Of a stretch of 64,000 nucleotides of DNA, positions 26,022 to 35,145 are shown one piece after another. The stretch is from Bacteroidota bacterium. Lineage in GTDB: Bacteria > Bacteroidota > Rhodothermia > Rhodothermales > UBA10348. Made by a program: the position numbers and the translations under genes. The stretch lies in NCBI GenBank assembly GCA_027622005.1, contig JAQBZH010000002.1, forward strand, positions 67,001 through 131,000. Reading direction: 5' to 3'. The notes below the pieces were generated by a model. That model did no database searches, was not told the origin of the DNA, and saw only the letters and a list, made by a program, of their open reading frames with translations. The stretch's first letter is position 1, and the number at the start of each line of letters is the position of its first letter.

Positions 26022-27368
26022 ATGCGTTTCTTATCGGCCCGGTTTGCGAGATCCAAGTTAATCACGGCAATCAATATTTTTCTCCTCATGGCATTTACGC
26101 GCGACCTTTCTGCCCAAACGCAATCTGGCTTGAGCCAAGAAGAGCAACAGCTGGTATCCTCCATTGAATCTAGGGTTGAAGATGCCATTTCCTTCCTGGA
26201 AAAGATTGTCAATATTAACAGCGGTTCCATGAACTTTGAGGGTGTCAAAGCGGTCGGGGCCGCCTTTGCAGAGGAATTAGAACCGTTGGGATTTAAGACG
26301 TGGTGGGTGGACGGAGCTGCATTTGGAAGAGCAGGGCACTTGTTTGCAACACGGGGCAACACAGGTCCACATTTTCTGTTAATTGGCCACTTAGACACTG
26401 TATTTGAACTGGACAGTTCATTTCAAAAATTTACCCGACTGAATGTGAATCAGGCAGAGGGGCCTGGTGTGATAGACATGAAAGGCGGGGATGTCGTCCT
26501 GTTGGAAGTGGTAAGGGCCTTACACTCGGTTGGAGCCCTGGACCAGATGACCATCACCATTTCTTTGATTGGCGATGAAGAGTCGTCCGGCGATCCGCTT
26601 GAGGTAGGTCGGGCGTCGTTGGTTGAAGCCGCCGATGCTGCGGATATCGCCTTGGCCTTTGAACCTGGCGATGGAGATCCGCAAACCGCTGTCTTGGCTC
26701 GAAGAGGATTTACAGGTTGGGAAGTGCACGCAACAGGAATTAGAGGGCACTCTTCGGCTGTTTTTTCGAGTGAAATGGGATACGGATCGATTTATGAAGC
26801 CGCCCGAATTCTTACACGCTTCCAGGAAAAGCTGACCGGACAAGAGCTATTAACGTTTAATCCTGGATTGATTCTCGGCGGAACTACAGTTGAATTCGAC
26901 GAAGAAAACGATCGGGGATCAGCCATTGGAAAGACCAACGTTATTTCGGAAAAAACGATCGTTACGGGGGATTTGAGGACGATATCACCTCAAAAGAGGG
27001 AACAGGTAAAAGCGTCTATGCGCGCCATCGTGGCAGACCATTTACCGGGAACCGGAGCCGAAATCATATTTCGGGACAGCTATCCCCCGATGGGAATGAC
27101 CGAAGGAAACGAACGTTTACTGGCCATATTGAGCAAGGCCAGTACAGATGCCGGGTATGAACCGGTTCGGGCAGGAAACCCAGCTGAGGCCGGCGCCGCT
27201 GACATTTCATTTGCCGCCGGACGGGTGGAAATGGCGTTGGATGGTCTAGGGATGACAGGCGAAGGGACACACACCACGACTGAATGGGCTGACCTGAGCA
27301 CGTTACCCATGCAAACCATTCGCGTGGCCATCCTAATGCATCGGATTTCGTCTACTTGGCAAAAGTAA
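26022..27368 (+). CDS. Secreted M20-family zinc carboxypeptidase (glutamate carboxypeptidase type)
   Basis: The 448-residue protein has a signal peptide (LITAINIFLLMAFTRDLSAQ) and the M20 metal ligands in order: His and Asp in GHLDTVFE, Asp in VIDMKGGD, the catalytic Glu pair in DEESSGD, then EPGDGD. HSS in IRGHSSAVF lies in the dimerisation lid, and the late His is in EGTHTTTEW. The pattern ADISFAAGRVEMALDGLG matches the carboxypeptidase G2 group, which removes C-terminal glutamate from folates and peptides. Substrate is not settled by sequence. Confidence 0.9.
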   Translation: MRFLSARFARSKLITAINIFLLMAFTRDLSAQTQSGLSQEEQQLVSSIESRVEDAISFLEKIVNINSGSMNFEGVKAVGAAFAEELEPLGFKTWWVDGAAFGRAGHLFATRGNTGPHFLLIGHLDTVFELDSSFQKFTRLNVNQAEGPGVIDMKGGDVVLLEVVRALHSVGALDQMTITISLIGDEESSGDPLEVGRASLVEAADAADIALAFEPGDGDPQTAVLARRGFTGWEVHATGIRGHSSAVFSSEMGYGSIYEAARILTRFQEKLTGQELLTFNPGLILGGTTVEFDEENDRGSAIGKTNVISEKTIVTGDLRTISPQKREQVKASMRAIVADHLPGTGAEIIFRDSYPPMGMTEGNERLLAILSKASTDAGYEPVRAGNPAEAGAADISFAAGRVEMALDGLGMTGEGTHTTTEWADLSTLPMQTIRVAILMHRISSTWQK

Positions 27369-27437
27369 ACGAGGGGCCAATTGGTCCAATTGACGCCGCG
27401 GCGTATTCCCGTTCCTTTCTTTCGGCTTTCGCGGCGA

Positions 27438-28652
27438 CTATTTCGGTTCACTCCCGCTTTTGATGGCCGTTTTCATCGTGAAACTGGGATGCTGACCCGG
27501 AGCAGTGACTACATTTAGCACGTCAAAGGTCAGGGCTACTTCCGGAATTCTGGGCCCGGTTTTAACCAAAACCTGAATCGAGTGATGAGCCGGAATAACT
27601 ACCAAATTTGCTCTGTCATGAAATCTAAAATCCGAAGTATTACTGAGAGTAAAGTCGGATTCGGACTTGTTTTCAATGCGAATGTCCAGGATACTCGTGT
27701 CTCCTTGATAGGCTGCCGAGGTGATGGAAAGCGATGCTTCTACCAACGGCATAACATGTTCGAGGCGGCCAATCAGCGTATTCTGGTACCATGCAACCGT
27801 TCTGCGTGCCAACAAAGCTTCCTTAATTCCTGATTCCGTCCTTTCTTTGGCAAAAACGATTGTAACTGGTCGGTGCCCGCCGCCCGGAACGTCAAACTGC
27901 CAATCTATCAAACTGTGTATGTCGGATGTGCCGATAATTGCCAGATTGTACTTCAAAGCAATCTCCAAGGCTTCGTCTGAATAGGTAATATCATTTACCA
28001 CTTCAATTCCCTGAATCTGGCCTTTTTCAATCATCGCGAGATTTATTTCTTCCAGACGCGCTACACCGTCCTTTCTTTGTGCCGTCCAATTGGGGTGGTT
28101 CATGAAGGTAAAACCGCCCTGTTTTTGAGCTTCGGCGTAGGCAACTTCCGCATTTTCGGTTACTAGCGGATTAGCGTCCGATATAAAAATAGTATTCGCA
28201 TGCCCGAAGGGGAGGGCGCGAGTTATTTCCGAGCCCCGAATTACGATTAAATCGCTATTTGCTGCCGTGCTTAAGGCAATATCGAATGCTCGATTTCGAT
28301 CCGGGAACGGGATATCGGCTTTGTGTGGCAGGTATTCCAGGTGCTCGGTAACGGCAATGCAATCCAAATTGTCTTTTTGGGCTTCCTGTACTCGCGTGTT
28401 GGGCCACACATCCCCATCGGAGAATACCGAGTGCATATGGAAGTCACAGGTTAAACTGAAAAAACCATTTACATCTGGAAATTCAATTGCTCGTACAGCT
28501 CCATGGGTATGTCCAGATTGACCGAACGAGAGGGGAGCGCTGAAAATCAGAAGCAGGTAAACAACAGCCTGCCGTTTGGAAAGCCAATTAAGCGACGGAA
28601 TAAGGGTACCGCGCCGTGCACTTAGTGCCACTTGGAATGATTCACTAGACAT
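27438..28652 (-). CDS. Secreted PHP-domain phosphoesterase-like protein
   Basis: The 404-residue protein carries a signal peptide (AVVYLLLIFSAPLSFGQ). The PHP metal-site motifs follow: DFHMHSVFSDGD, AVTEHLEYLP, IRGSEITR, MNHPNW and GTSDIHSLIDW. The last 100 residues form a beta-rich domain (ASLSITSAAYQ, ALTFDVLNVV), common behind secreted PHP domains. PHP proteins hydrolyse phosphate esters using several metals; this exported form is uncharacterised. It converges on the M20 peptidase with 69 bases between stops. Confidence 0.88.
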   Translation of the reverse strand: MSSESFQVALSARRGTLIPSLNWLSKRQAVVYLLLIFSAPLSFGQSGHTHGAVRAIEFPDVNGFFSLTCDFHMHSVFSDGDVWPNTRVQEAQKDNLDCIAVTEHLEYLPHKADIPFPDRNRAFDIALSTAANSDLIVIRGSEITRALPFGHANTIFISDANPLVTENAEVAYAEAQKQGGFTFMNHPNWTAQRKDGVARLEEINLAMIEKGQIQGIEVVNDITYSDEALEIALKYNLAIIGTSDIHSLIDWQFDVPGGGHRPVTIVFAKERTESGIKEALLARRTVAWYQNTLIGRLEHVMPLVEASLSITSAAYQGDTSILDIRIENKSESDFTLSNTSDFRFHDRANLVVIPAHHSIQVLVKTGPRIPEVALTFDVLNVVTAPGQHPSFTMKTAIKSGSEPK

Positions 28653-28733
28653 AGGAAATGGTGGGTTCGTTTGCTAAAAGCGAAGCTCTATATGCAGGAC
28701 TATCAATCTTAGGAAAAAATGTGCAAACGACCA

Positions 28734-29315
28734 TTAAGCCGGGATTACTTTTTTCGAGGACTGAAGGTCATTTTTCCAATTTCGATAACCAACGACACAC
28801 AAAATCAAGAAAATAAAATATTGGATCGAAAACAGGTACAACCCCTTCATGGCGTAGATGCTGATAGCTACCACGTCAATAACGAACCAGTAGAGCCAGT
28901 TTTCCAGTTTTTTTTGCGCCATGAACCATTGCGCTATAAAGCTGGCCACGGTAGTAAATGCATCTCCATACGGAAACGAGGCTTCGGTATTGGAGCTCAT
29001 TGTATACCCCCACAGCAGCGTTCCCACAGCCGCTGCCAATAACCAAAGTCCGTTTTGAAACAGGCTCATGGTGGAAATCGGTAAGGCAGTTCCTTCCACG
29101 GGCTTTTTCGACCAATGAATCCATCCGTACACATTCATTCCAAAGAAATAGATGTGTAAGATCATATCTGAGTATAAAAACGAATCGAAGAACACTATCG
29201 CTGCGGCCACGACAGATACCAATCCAATCGGCCAACACCAAATATTCTGTTTGGTGACCAAATACACACTCAGCAGCCCGGCAATGGCTGCCAAAGCTTC
29301 AAGAAATACCATCAA
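28734..29315 (-). CDS. pnuC: PnuC-type nicotinamide riboside/vitamin transporter
   Basis: The 193-residue membrane protein has seven hydrophobic segments and the PnuC pattern LVTKQNIWCWPIGLVSVVAAAIVFF at the start, NVYGWIHW in the middle and ENWLYWFVIDVVAISIYAMKGLYLF near the end. PnuC carries nicotinamide riboside or, in variants, thiamine or riboflavin. No NadR-type kinase gene is next to it, so the cargo is open. It sits 41 bases downstream of a small membrane protein gene on the same strand. Confidence 0.9.
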   Translation of the reverse strand: MMVFLEALAAIAGLLSVYLVTKQNIWCWPIGLVSVVAAAIVFFDSFLYSDMILHIYFFGMNVYGWIHWSKKPVEGTALPISTMSLFQNGLWLLAAAVGTLLWGYTMSSNTEASFPYGDAFTTVASFIAQWFMAQKKLENWLYWFVIDVVAISIYAMKGLYLFSIQYFIFLILCVVGYRNWKNDLQSSKKVIPA

Positions 29316-29356
29316 TGGCGGGTTTGGAATTTAAACGTCTTCAAATCCGACGCACG

Positions 29357-29794
29357 TTAGTTGATTTGAATCGGATTAATCGATTTGGCAATTTTTCGAC
29401 CTGCAAAATTAGAAAAATAGACCCAAAGTATCCCGACGAAAAACAAACTCTGTAAAAACAAAACGATCCCTGTTCCTGACAGTGATCCCCCTTCATTGTG
29501 AAATTCGTAAACCAAAAACTTGGTTTGATCGGACATAAAAAGAAATCCCACCAAGATGGTACCGCTATAGAGCGCCAAAGCAAATAATTGAATCCGCGCC
29601 ACCCAAATCCAAAAAACCCCTGGCTGAATCAAGCCAATTCCGATTGGAAAGAGGAGCGTTTCGAAATTGAGTAAGTCCAAATTCCCGCTGGTTATTTCAC
29701 CTATGAAATTCGACCACGCAATGAGGCCCAAAGCTACGCAGATGACACCTGCGGATAGGGAAGGAGGGGGTAGTTCTTTGTTCATTTTAAACAT
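29357..29794 (-). CDS. Small four-helix membrane protein, unknown
   Basis: The 145-residue protein has about four hydrophobic segments (residues 17-32, 48-66, 70-87 and 110-130) and short loops. I recognise no family motif. It is transcribed toward pnuC and may be cotranscribed. The end (GRKIAKSINPIQIN) is basic, which fits a cytoplasmic C-terminus. Nothing in it supports a function. Confidence 0.65.
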   Translation of the reverse strand: MFKMNKELPPPSLSAGVICVALGLIAWSNFIGEITSGNLDLLNFETLLFPIGIGLIQPGVFWIWVARIQLFALALYSGTILVGFLFMSDQTKFLVYEFHNEGGSLSGTGIVLFLQSLFFVGILWVYFSNFAGRKIAKSINPIQIN

Positions 29795-29863
29795 TTGAAA
29801 CCTGAAAATACGCGTGGATCGTTTAAACTAAAACACCGTTTCTGAATCATTTGACCGAGAAAG

Positions 29864-29905
29864 TTGGTTGGCCGGGGCGCGTACAAAGCCGCCCCGGCCA
29901 ACCAA
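29864..29905 (-). terminator. Strong 16-bp stem hairpin after the cysteine-rich lipoprotein gene
   Basis: TTGGTTGGCCGGGGCG and CGCCCCGGCCAACCAA pair perfectly around a 10-base loop. The hairpin lies 79 bases past the stop of the minus-strand gene 29984-30595. On that strand the stem is followed by CTTTCTCGG, a weak T tract, so it is a likely terminator. Confidence 0.7.
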
Positions 29906-29983
29906 GCAATTCACCAACCTAGTGAACGAAATAGTCCCACTGAACCGACAAACCATTGTTTATGGATCCAGGGTTCTTCTCCG

Positions 29984-30595
29984 TCACTTGCCGAATTTTA
30001 GTCCAAGTTCATAAGAACATTCAAAGCCACACCAGCACAGCGCAACGCTGGTATCATATTCAATAAGACCCCACAGAAAAGATCGACTAGTCTGTTCGGG
30101 GCAGATACCATAGCCTTCACATTCTTCGCCGGGGCGAATGAAGTCTCCTGAACACGTGACTTTAACAAAGAATATGTCCTTCGCTGCAACCCCTTTTGGC
30201 AAATCAAAAGGAGCGCATGCTTCTGTAACGACTCCGGTAAACACGAGATCGCCCGGGGTTTTATCGTAACCCGAGCCATCGTCGTAAATGAGGGACGCAG
30301 GCATCTTTTCCGTTGCCCCAAGTAAATTGATCACTTCCGGATAGGAGACCTCGGTGGTCGATTTCATGGTCACTTCCAAGACGTATTCCTGCTCTAACGA
30401 CCCGTCTCGGGAGGGGATGGGTGTCATTACCATCGACTCAATCAAATTGGTTGATGTTAAAGAGTCCACAGGATCTGATAGGTCCGTTGCCGCGGATGCG
30501 TCGCATCCAACCAGGCCCAAACATAGCAGAAACAGACTCGAAGCGAGTCCTATACCTTTTAGCCTAAAATGGCTATCTATTCGTTTTTGATTCAT
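29984..30595 (-). CDS. Cysteine-rich hypothetical lipoprotein
   Basis: The start is fixed at ATG 30595, because AGGAGG lies six bases before it; another ATG five codons upstream lacks such a site. The 203-residue product has a lipobox LCLGLVGC. A beta-rich region follows (LEQEYVLEVTMKSTTEVSYPEV, MPASLIYDDGSGYDKTPGDLVFTG), loosely like bacterial carbohydrate-binding or choice-of-anchor modules. The second half has seven cysteines, ending CWCGFECSYELGL. Disulfides are likely outside the cell. No family recognised. A strong hairpin follows it, so it is probably monocistronic. Confidence 0.75.
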   Translation of the reverse strand: MNQKRIDSHFRLKGIGLASSLFLLCLGLVGCDASAATDLSDPVDSLTSTNLIESMVMTPIPSRDGSLEQEYVLEVTMKSTTEVSYPEVINLLGATEKMPASLIYDDGSGYDKTPGDLVFTGVVTEACAPFDLPKGVAAKDIFFVKVTCSGDFIRPGEECEGYGICPEQTSRSFLWGLIEYDTSVALCWCGFECSYELGLKFGK

Positions 30596-30733
30596 CTCAA
30601 ACCTCCTCATTCCTTCTTCACGTTGAGTTTCCGGCAGGCCACCTTGCCAGCCGATATCAATAGAAAGAGGCCAATTGAATCAGTTTTGTAACGCCTGTTC
30701 GCTAAAAGATCAATGGCGAACCATTGTGGACGT

Positions 30734-31705
30734 TTACCAGCCGTATTCGTGCTTGTCAACCACTTGAGAAGGGCATCCCACGATGAGTGGGTCAGGAGCA
30801 CGGACAACCTCTAAATCTTTGCCATCATAATCCAAAGAATGCAAAAAGTGCCTCATACAATTGATTCTGGCACGTTTTTTATCATCCGATTTAATGAGGG
30901 TCCACGGCGATTCTAACGTGTCCGTGTGAAAAAACATGGTGAGCTTTGCTTCCGTGTATTCGTCCCATTTGTCCCGAGAAGCGGTATCAATCGGACTCAG
31001 CTTCCACTGTTTAAGGGGATCCTTCAATCTGGATTCCATGCGTTCACTTTGGGCTTCCCGGGTCACCGAAAACCAATATTTGAAGAGAACCGTACCGGAT
31101 CGGATCAGCATGCGCTCCAGTTCGGGAGCTTGGCGCAGGAATTCCTTGTATTGTTTACCTGTACAAAACTTCATGACCCGCTCGACGCCCGCGCGATTGT
31201 ACCAGGACCGGTCAAAGAACACGATTTCGCCGTGTGTTGGAAACTGTTTGAAATAACGCTGGAAGTACCACTGACCCTGTTCTTCTTCAGTCGGCTTGTC
31301 CAACGCCACAATCCTGGCTCCGCGAGGGTTTAAATGCTCCATAAATCGTTTGATCGTTCCCCCTTTTCCAGCCGCATCCCGGCCTTCGAAAATCACAACC
31401 AACCGCTTGCCCGATTCCTTGACCCATCGTTGGACTTTCAGTAACTCAATTTGCAGCAGCCGTATTTCAGCTTCGTAGGCTTTTCTGCTAAGTTTTTCGC
31501 TGTACGGGTAAATTCCCTGGTCAAAAAGCTCGTTTACTTGATCGGGCGTAAACCCTTGATTTTCGCGAATCCCTTGCAGTTTCGCTGCTACTTTAAAGGC
31601 TTTTTTCGACCCTTTTGTGTCGGTCGTACCACCCAGCCCTGACTCATCCGCATTATTAGGTATAGAGCTCATCTTCCGTGACAGTTTGAAAGCTTTCAAT
31701 TCCAT
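30734..31705 (-). CDS. ppk2: Polyphosphate kinase 2 family protein
   Basis: PPK2 enzymes move phosphate between polyphosphate and nucleoside di- or monophosphates. The 323-residue product has the Walker A region VIFEGRDAAGKGGTIKRF, the lid FPTHGEIVFFDRSWYNRAGVERVM, and RLKDPLKQWKLSPIDTASRDKWDEYTEAK, all typical of single-domain PPK2 class I. About 45 residues precede the core; an internal ATG at 31672 could be the start. It is the last gene of the minus-strand run that begins with the PLP decarboxylase, 42 bases after the amidohydrolase. Confidence 0.93.
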   Translation of the reverse strand: MELKAFKLSRKMSSIPNNADESGLGGTTDTKGSKKAFKVAAKLQGIRENQGFTPDQVNELFDQGIYPYSEKLSRKAYEAEIRLLQIELLKVQRWVKESGKRLVVIFEGRDAAGKGGTIKRFMEHLNPRGARIVALDKPTEEEQGQWYFQRYFKQFPTHGEIVFFDRSWYNRAGVERVMKFCTGKQYKEFLRQAPELERMLIRSGTVLFKYWFSVTREAQSERMESRLKDPLKQWKLSPIDTASRDKWDEYTEAKLTMFFHTDTLESPWTLIKSDDKKRARINCMRHFLHSLDYDGKDLEVVRAPDPLIVGCPSQVVDKHEYGW

Positions 31706-31747
31706 TCAATGCAAAGGTAAGAAGGGATTGCATCGATTTCGACCGAT

Positions 31748-32866
31748 TTACGCTTTTGCCAAGAAATGTTGCGGATTGATATGCGAAATCCGGCGAAACT
31801 CATCCTCTGAAAGAACACTACGCAAACGAATACTGAATTCACGTTCGGTTGCGCTCTGATGGACCATATAGAAGTCCGACCCGAACAGGATGCGCCCACC
31901 AATACCTGGATCCCGGACTAAAACGTGCATTAACGGATGTAGTTTGGATTGATATCCTACGTACGAAAGGTCGGTGTACACATTGGGAAACTCTTTCATC
32001 AACCCCAGGATAACCGACAGCCAGTTTGATTGTCTCAAGTGAAAGGGCCATGGCTCGGAAAGCCACTGCTCACATTCATCCTCACCACCCATATGGGCCA
32101 GACAAACTTTCAGATTAGGAAAAGAACGCAAGACCCGTCTAAATCCGACCGGATCGGACAATTGATCGGTCCATTTCGTATTCGGACCGGTAAAAGAAAA
32201 GTCGTTTGGAAGGCTTGAAGGTCTTTCAATTTCGGATGATGTGCCCCGAAAATACACCCCACCCCGAGAGCAATGGCTCATCACCGGAATCTGTTCAGAT
32301 TCAGCCCATTGCCAAAGTTTTGTAAGTCGATCATCAAAAGGAAAAAAACCCAATGCGGGATAGACTTTAATCCCAGCGAATCCCTGATTCTCTACAAAAT
32401 CCCGAGCGACCTCGAAAAAATCTGGGCGTCTGGGGTCTACGGCCACAAAGGGATGAATCCTGGGTCCTATGATGGGGTCCCTTTTGAGTTGCCTCAACTC
32501 ACCCAATTGGTCCAGATAAGTCTGGCGGGAGGGCCCTGCACCCATATACGCGAAATCCATGGGTAACACGATGAACTCTGTGTCCGAAGAGTAATATCCC
32601 TGGAGCACATTGAATATGTCTTCTTGAGAATCCATCGACCCAACACCGGCAAAGGCCGCGAGTCGTTCAAAGCGCCTCGTTCCCGTCAAATACGTCAGCC
32701 AATTCAAAAGCTGCCGGACGATTTGGCTCCCGCGCCGTGTCAAAAGCAGTTTCATCACCCAGCGAGGGCCAAAGAATTGCTCTGGCACTGCTCGAATCGT
32801 GAAGAGATGGACGTGGCAGTTTATCAAAACGGGTGTCTCAGCTAGTATTCTACTAGAGAAACGCAA
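31748..32866 (-). CDS. Amidohydrolase family protein
   Basis: The 372-residue TIM-barrel protein starts at TTG 32866; no closer ATG keeps the first metal motif NCHVHLF. Later ligands are visible in order: a Lys in FAGIKVYPALG, His in VMSHCSRGG, His in CLAHMGGEDE and Asp in ILFGSDFYM. The layout fits the amidohydrolase_2 group (decarboxylases and lactonases related to ACMSD). Hydrolysis or decarboxylation of a ring or lactone is plausible; no substrate is inferred. It starts 33 bases after the chimeric oxidase ORF. Confidence 0.85.
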   Translation of the reverse strand: MRFSSRILAETPVLINCHVHLFTIRAVPEQFFGPRWVMKLLLTRRGSQIVRQLLNWLTYLTGTRRFERLAAFAGVGSMDSQEDIFNVLQGYYSSDTEFIVLPMDFAYMGAGPSRQTYLDQLGELRQLKRDPIIGPRIHPFVAVDPRRPDFFEVARDFVENQGFAGIKVYPALGFFPFDDRLTKLWQWAESEQIPVMSHCSRGGVYFRGTSSEIERPSSLPNDFSFTGPNTKWTDQLSDPVGFRRVLRSFPNLKVCLAHMGGEDECEQWLSEPWPFHLRQSNWLSVILGLMKEFPNVYTDLSYVGYQSKLHPLMHVLVRDPGIGGRILFGSDFYMVHQSATEREFSIRLRSVLSEDEFRRISHINPQHFLAKA

Positions 32867-32899
32867 TCCGACTAATCGAACGACATTTTTGGCTAAAGA

Positions 32900-34825
32900 C
32901 TACTTATCCGAAACCACCCATTTTTGATGCCATCCTAATTCCGGAGTGAATCCTATAAAAAGATCGTAAATACCCGGCTTTTCAGGCAAAAAGAGGTAGT
33001 CTGCAGTCGACCCTACGCCCAATCCGGGAGGAGCGAGTTGGCGGGTTTGCTGAGATAATGGTAAATCCGCACCATCCACCGCTATTGTTTGAACCGCAAC
33101 CCCTCCATCAGGTCCCGTCATTTTCATTCCAATTAAACCGGCTGGTGCGATGTTAATGAGCCGAATTCGGTGTTTTTCGCCAACCTTTACCTGTTGGTCT
33201 TGTAATTTTGACAACCCATTAATAGCCCATCCAGAGACATCGGTCGGCTCAAGTTCTCTCCATCCAATTATGTTGATATGATCGAGCTTAGAGTCGAACT
33301 GCACTCCTTCCGGTAATACAATTAGAGGTCCATATAGGCCGCCGATTAATTGCTGAAGATCATTCAGATGCGTGTGATAGATAAAAGTCCCGGAGCGCAA
33401 CGACGAAAGTTTATAGGTAAACTTATCGCCTGGTTTGATGGCCGGAGATACCATGCCATCGGATGCACTCCATCCGGGAACGCCGTCCGCCCAGCTATCC
33501 AGCTCAAGTCCGTGCCAGTGTACACTTGTGGGGGCGCTCATATTATTCTGAACGGTCACAAACGTACTCTGATTTTGCTGCAAAAACAACGTAGGGCCTG
33601 GCAAATTCGGCTTCAGACCATCCTTTTCGGGCGGATTCAATGAAAATCCGATACCCCCAGTTGAATCCTGGCCGTAGGAATTGACAAACAGATCTAGCTC
33701 GCGCGGATAACCTATCGAAATCAAGTCTGAAGGTCCTGGCCCCACTTCAATACCCAGCACGAGTCCTCTCATGTGAACCGAATGGCCGACATGCTCGGAT
33801 TCGGCCAACGGAAGCCGTAAATCGGGAGATATGTGAAAAGAAATGTGGCAGTGAAATAGCCAGTTACCAGGCCGGGTTGGAACCCACTCCATGGCCATGG
33901 TGGAAAAAGCACCCATTCGCCCAGTAACCACTTTTCGGCGGTCCGAAAAGTCGTAAATATGATCAGAATGGGCGCTGCCGTTTGATAACACATCGTAATA
34001 AAATCCGTGCAAATGCATTGGATGACCCCGGTTCGTCGCGTTGATGAAGCGCCAACGAAGGGTGTCGCCGACCGCTGGCGTCATTCTCTCCGTGTAGGGC
34101 CAGCTGAGCCCGTTAATGGTCAAGGCTTCAATCCATCCCGAAGCATGCAAAGAAGCATCGATCGGGGTCGAATAAGTGTTCATCACGAACACCCGATCCT
34201 CAGGCGATCCACCTACGGGATCAACAATAAATGCTCCGAACAATTGTTCGCGTTGATCAAACTCCTTGTCAAATCCGGTGCCGATCCTGAGCCAATAGAA
34301 ATAAGTACCCGGTTCTCCCGCCTCAAATTCCACGGATTGGGTTTGACCGGGTCCGACTCGCAGGCTGTCGGACAGAGGAGAGGGATGGACATTCCATCCA
34401 AAGAGAGTTACGGTCGAATCGGTCAAAGCGTTATGGAAGCGTGCCCGAATGCGTGTGCCGGTTTCCACACGGATCATTGGGGCCGGAATGGACGGCGATT
34501 TTCCCACTTCTCGGACCGCAACTACTTTTTGATCCTTAGTACGGGTAAAAGTAGTCCGTCTGACCGAATTCGCGCGCTCAGCGTTCTCGATAAACGTCTC
34601 CACACTCAAGGCTTCTCCTTCAAAAGCTTGCCGTAAATACTCCACTTCGTGGGTTTTGACAACCCACATAATTCCTGCCTCATCGGCCAGTTTATCACCG
34701 CCCACGAACTCGGTATGCTGTATGGCTACATCCTGCATCCATTGGACATAGGCCACGTTGTTGACGTGCCCGTAAGCATCGATCACTTCAGCAGGGATCA
34801 CCATTTTCCAAACGAAAGGGCGCAT
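32900..34825 (-). CDS. Chimeric ORF: truncated hotdog thioesterase fused to truncated multicopper oxidase
   Basis: Residues 1 to about 106 match FadM-type acyl-CoA thioesterases (DAYGHVNNVAYVQWMQ, EYLRQAFEGEALSVETF, NSVRRTTFTR) but stop where the last strand and tail should follow. From about residue 107 (GKSPSIPAPMIRV) the protein is a multicopper oxidase: HPMHLHG at 268-274, HCHISFH at 325-331, HWHG at 436-439 and HTH at 484-486. The C-type copper motifs come before the N-type ones. I recall this order from an oxidase family of about 680 residues in Gemmatimonadota and relatives, which begins with a signal peptide. That signal and first domain part are missing here. The fusion would be cytoplasmic. 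Confidence 0.85.
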   Translation of the reverse strand: MRPFVWKMVIPAEVIDAYGHVNNVAYVQWMQDVAIQHTEFVGGDKLADEAGIMWVVKTHEVEYLRQAFEGEALSVETFIENAERANSVRRTTFTRTKDQKVVAVREVGKSPSIPAPMIRVETGTRIRARFHNALTDSTVTLFGWNVHPSPLSDSLRVGPGQTQSVEFEAGEPGTYFYWLRIGTGFDKEFDQREQLFGAFIVDPVGGSPEDRVFVMNTYSTPIDASLHASGWIEALTINGLSWPYTERMTPAVGDTLRWRFINATNRGHPMHLHGFYYDVLSNGSAHSDHIYDFSDRRKVVTGRMGAFSTMAMEWVPTRPGNWLFHCHISFHISPDLRLPLAESEHVGHSVHMRGLVLGIEVGPGPSDLISIGYPRELDLFVNSYGQDSTGGIGFSLNPPEKDGLKPNLPGPTLFLQQNQSTFVTVQNNMSAPTSVHWHGLELDSWADGVPGWSASDGMVSPAIKPGDKFTYKLSSLRSGTFIYHTHLNDLQQLIGGLYGPLIVLPEGVQFDSKLDHINIIGWRELEPTDVSGWAINGLSKLQDQQVKVGEKHRIRLINIAPAGLIGMKMTGPDGGVAVQTIAVDGADLPLSQQTRQLAPPGLGVGSTADYLFLPEKPGIYDLFIGFTPELGWHQKWVVSDK

Positions 34826-34873
34826 TAAATCACGATCCGGTTGACGGGGAGAATTCCCAAAAGGCCTCGCCTA

Positions 34874-35140
34874 TCATTCAATAGGCGGTTTCATTAATTC
34901 GCGCCGGGCCTGAAACCACTTGACGATACCCCAAACGCTGATCAATATCCAGAAGACTTCGATCACCACCGACGCCAAATTGAAATTATAGGCCAGCGAA
35001 ACCAAAATCAGGATGGCTCCGATCAAATTCATCATCGAATAAAGTAGCCGAGTTGGGGCGAGGCGCCCCGATTGAACGGCCGCATAGGCAAAGATGATGG
35101 AAAGGACCCCGAGCGTACCTAGAATATCATACCAGTGCAT
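34874..35140 (-). CDS. CBU_0592-like small membrane protein
   Basis: The 88-residue protein has three hydrophobic segments (5-22, 33-51 and 55-75). The pattern LGVLSIIFAYAAVQSGRL, SMMNLIGAILILVSLAYNFN and VIEVFWILISVWGIVKW fits, from memory, the CBU_0592 family of small membrane proteins of unknown role. It lies 5 bases after the inositol-monophosphatase-like gene and 48 bases before the chimeric oxidase, within the same run. Confidence 0.8.
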   Translation of the reverse strand: MHWYDILGTLGVLSIIFAYAAVQSGRLAPTRLLYSMMNLIGAILILVSLAYNFNLASVVIEVFWILISVWGIVKWFQARRELMKPPIE

Positions 35141-35145
35141 GGAGA

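Noticed and set aside
34007-34636. 209-codon plus-strand ORF across the chimeric oxidase
   Set aside because: Antisense to a clear protein-coding frame; no domain motif or signal seen in it.
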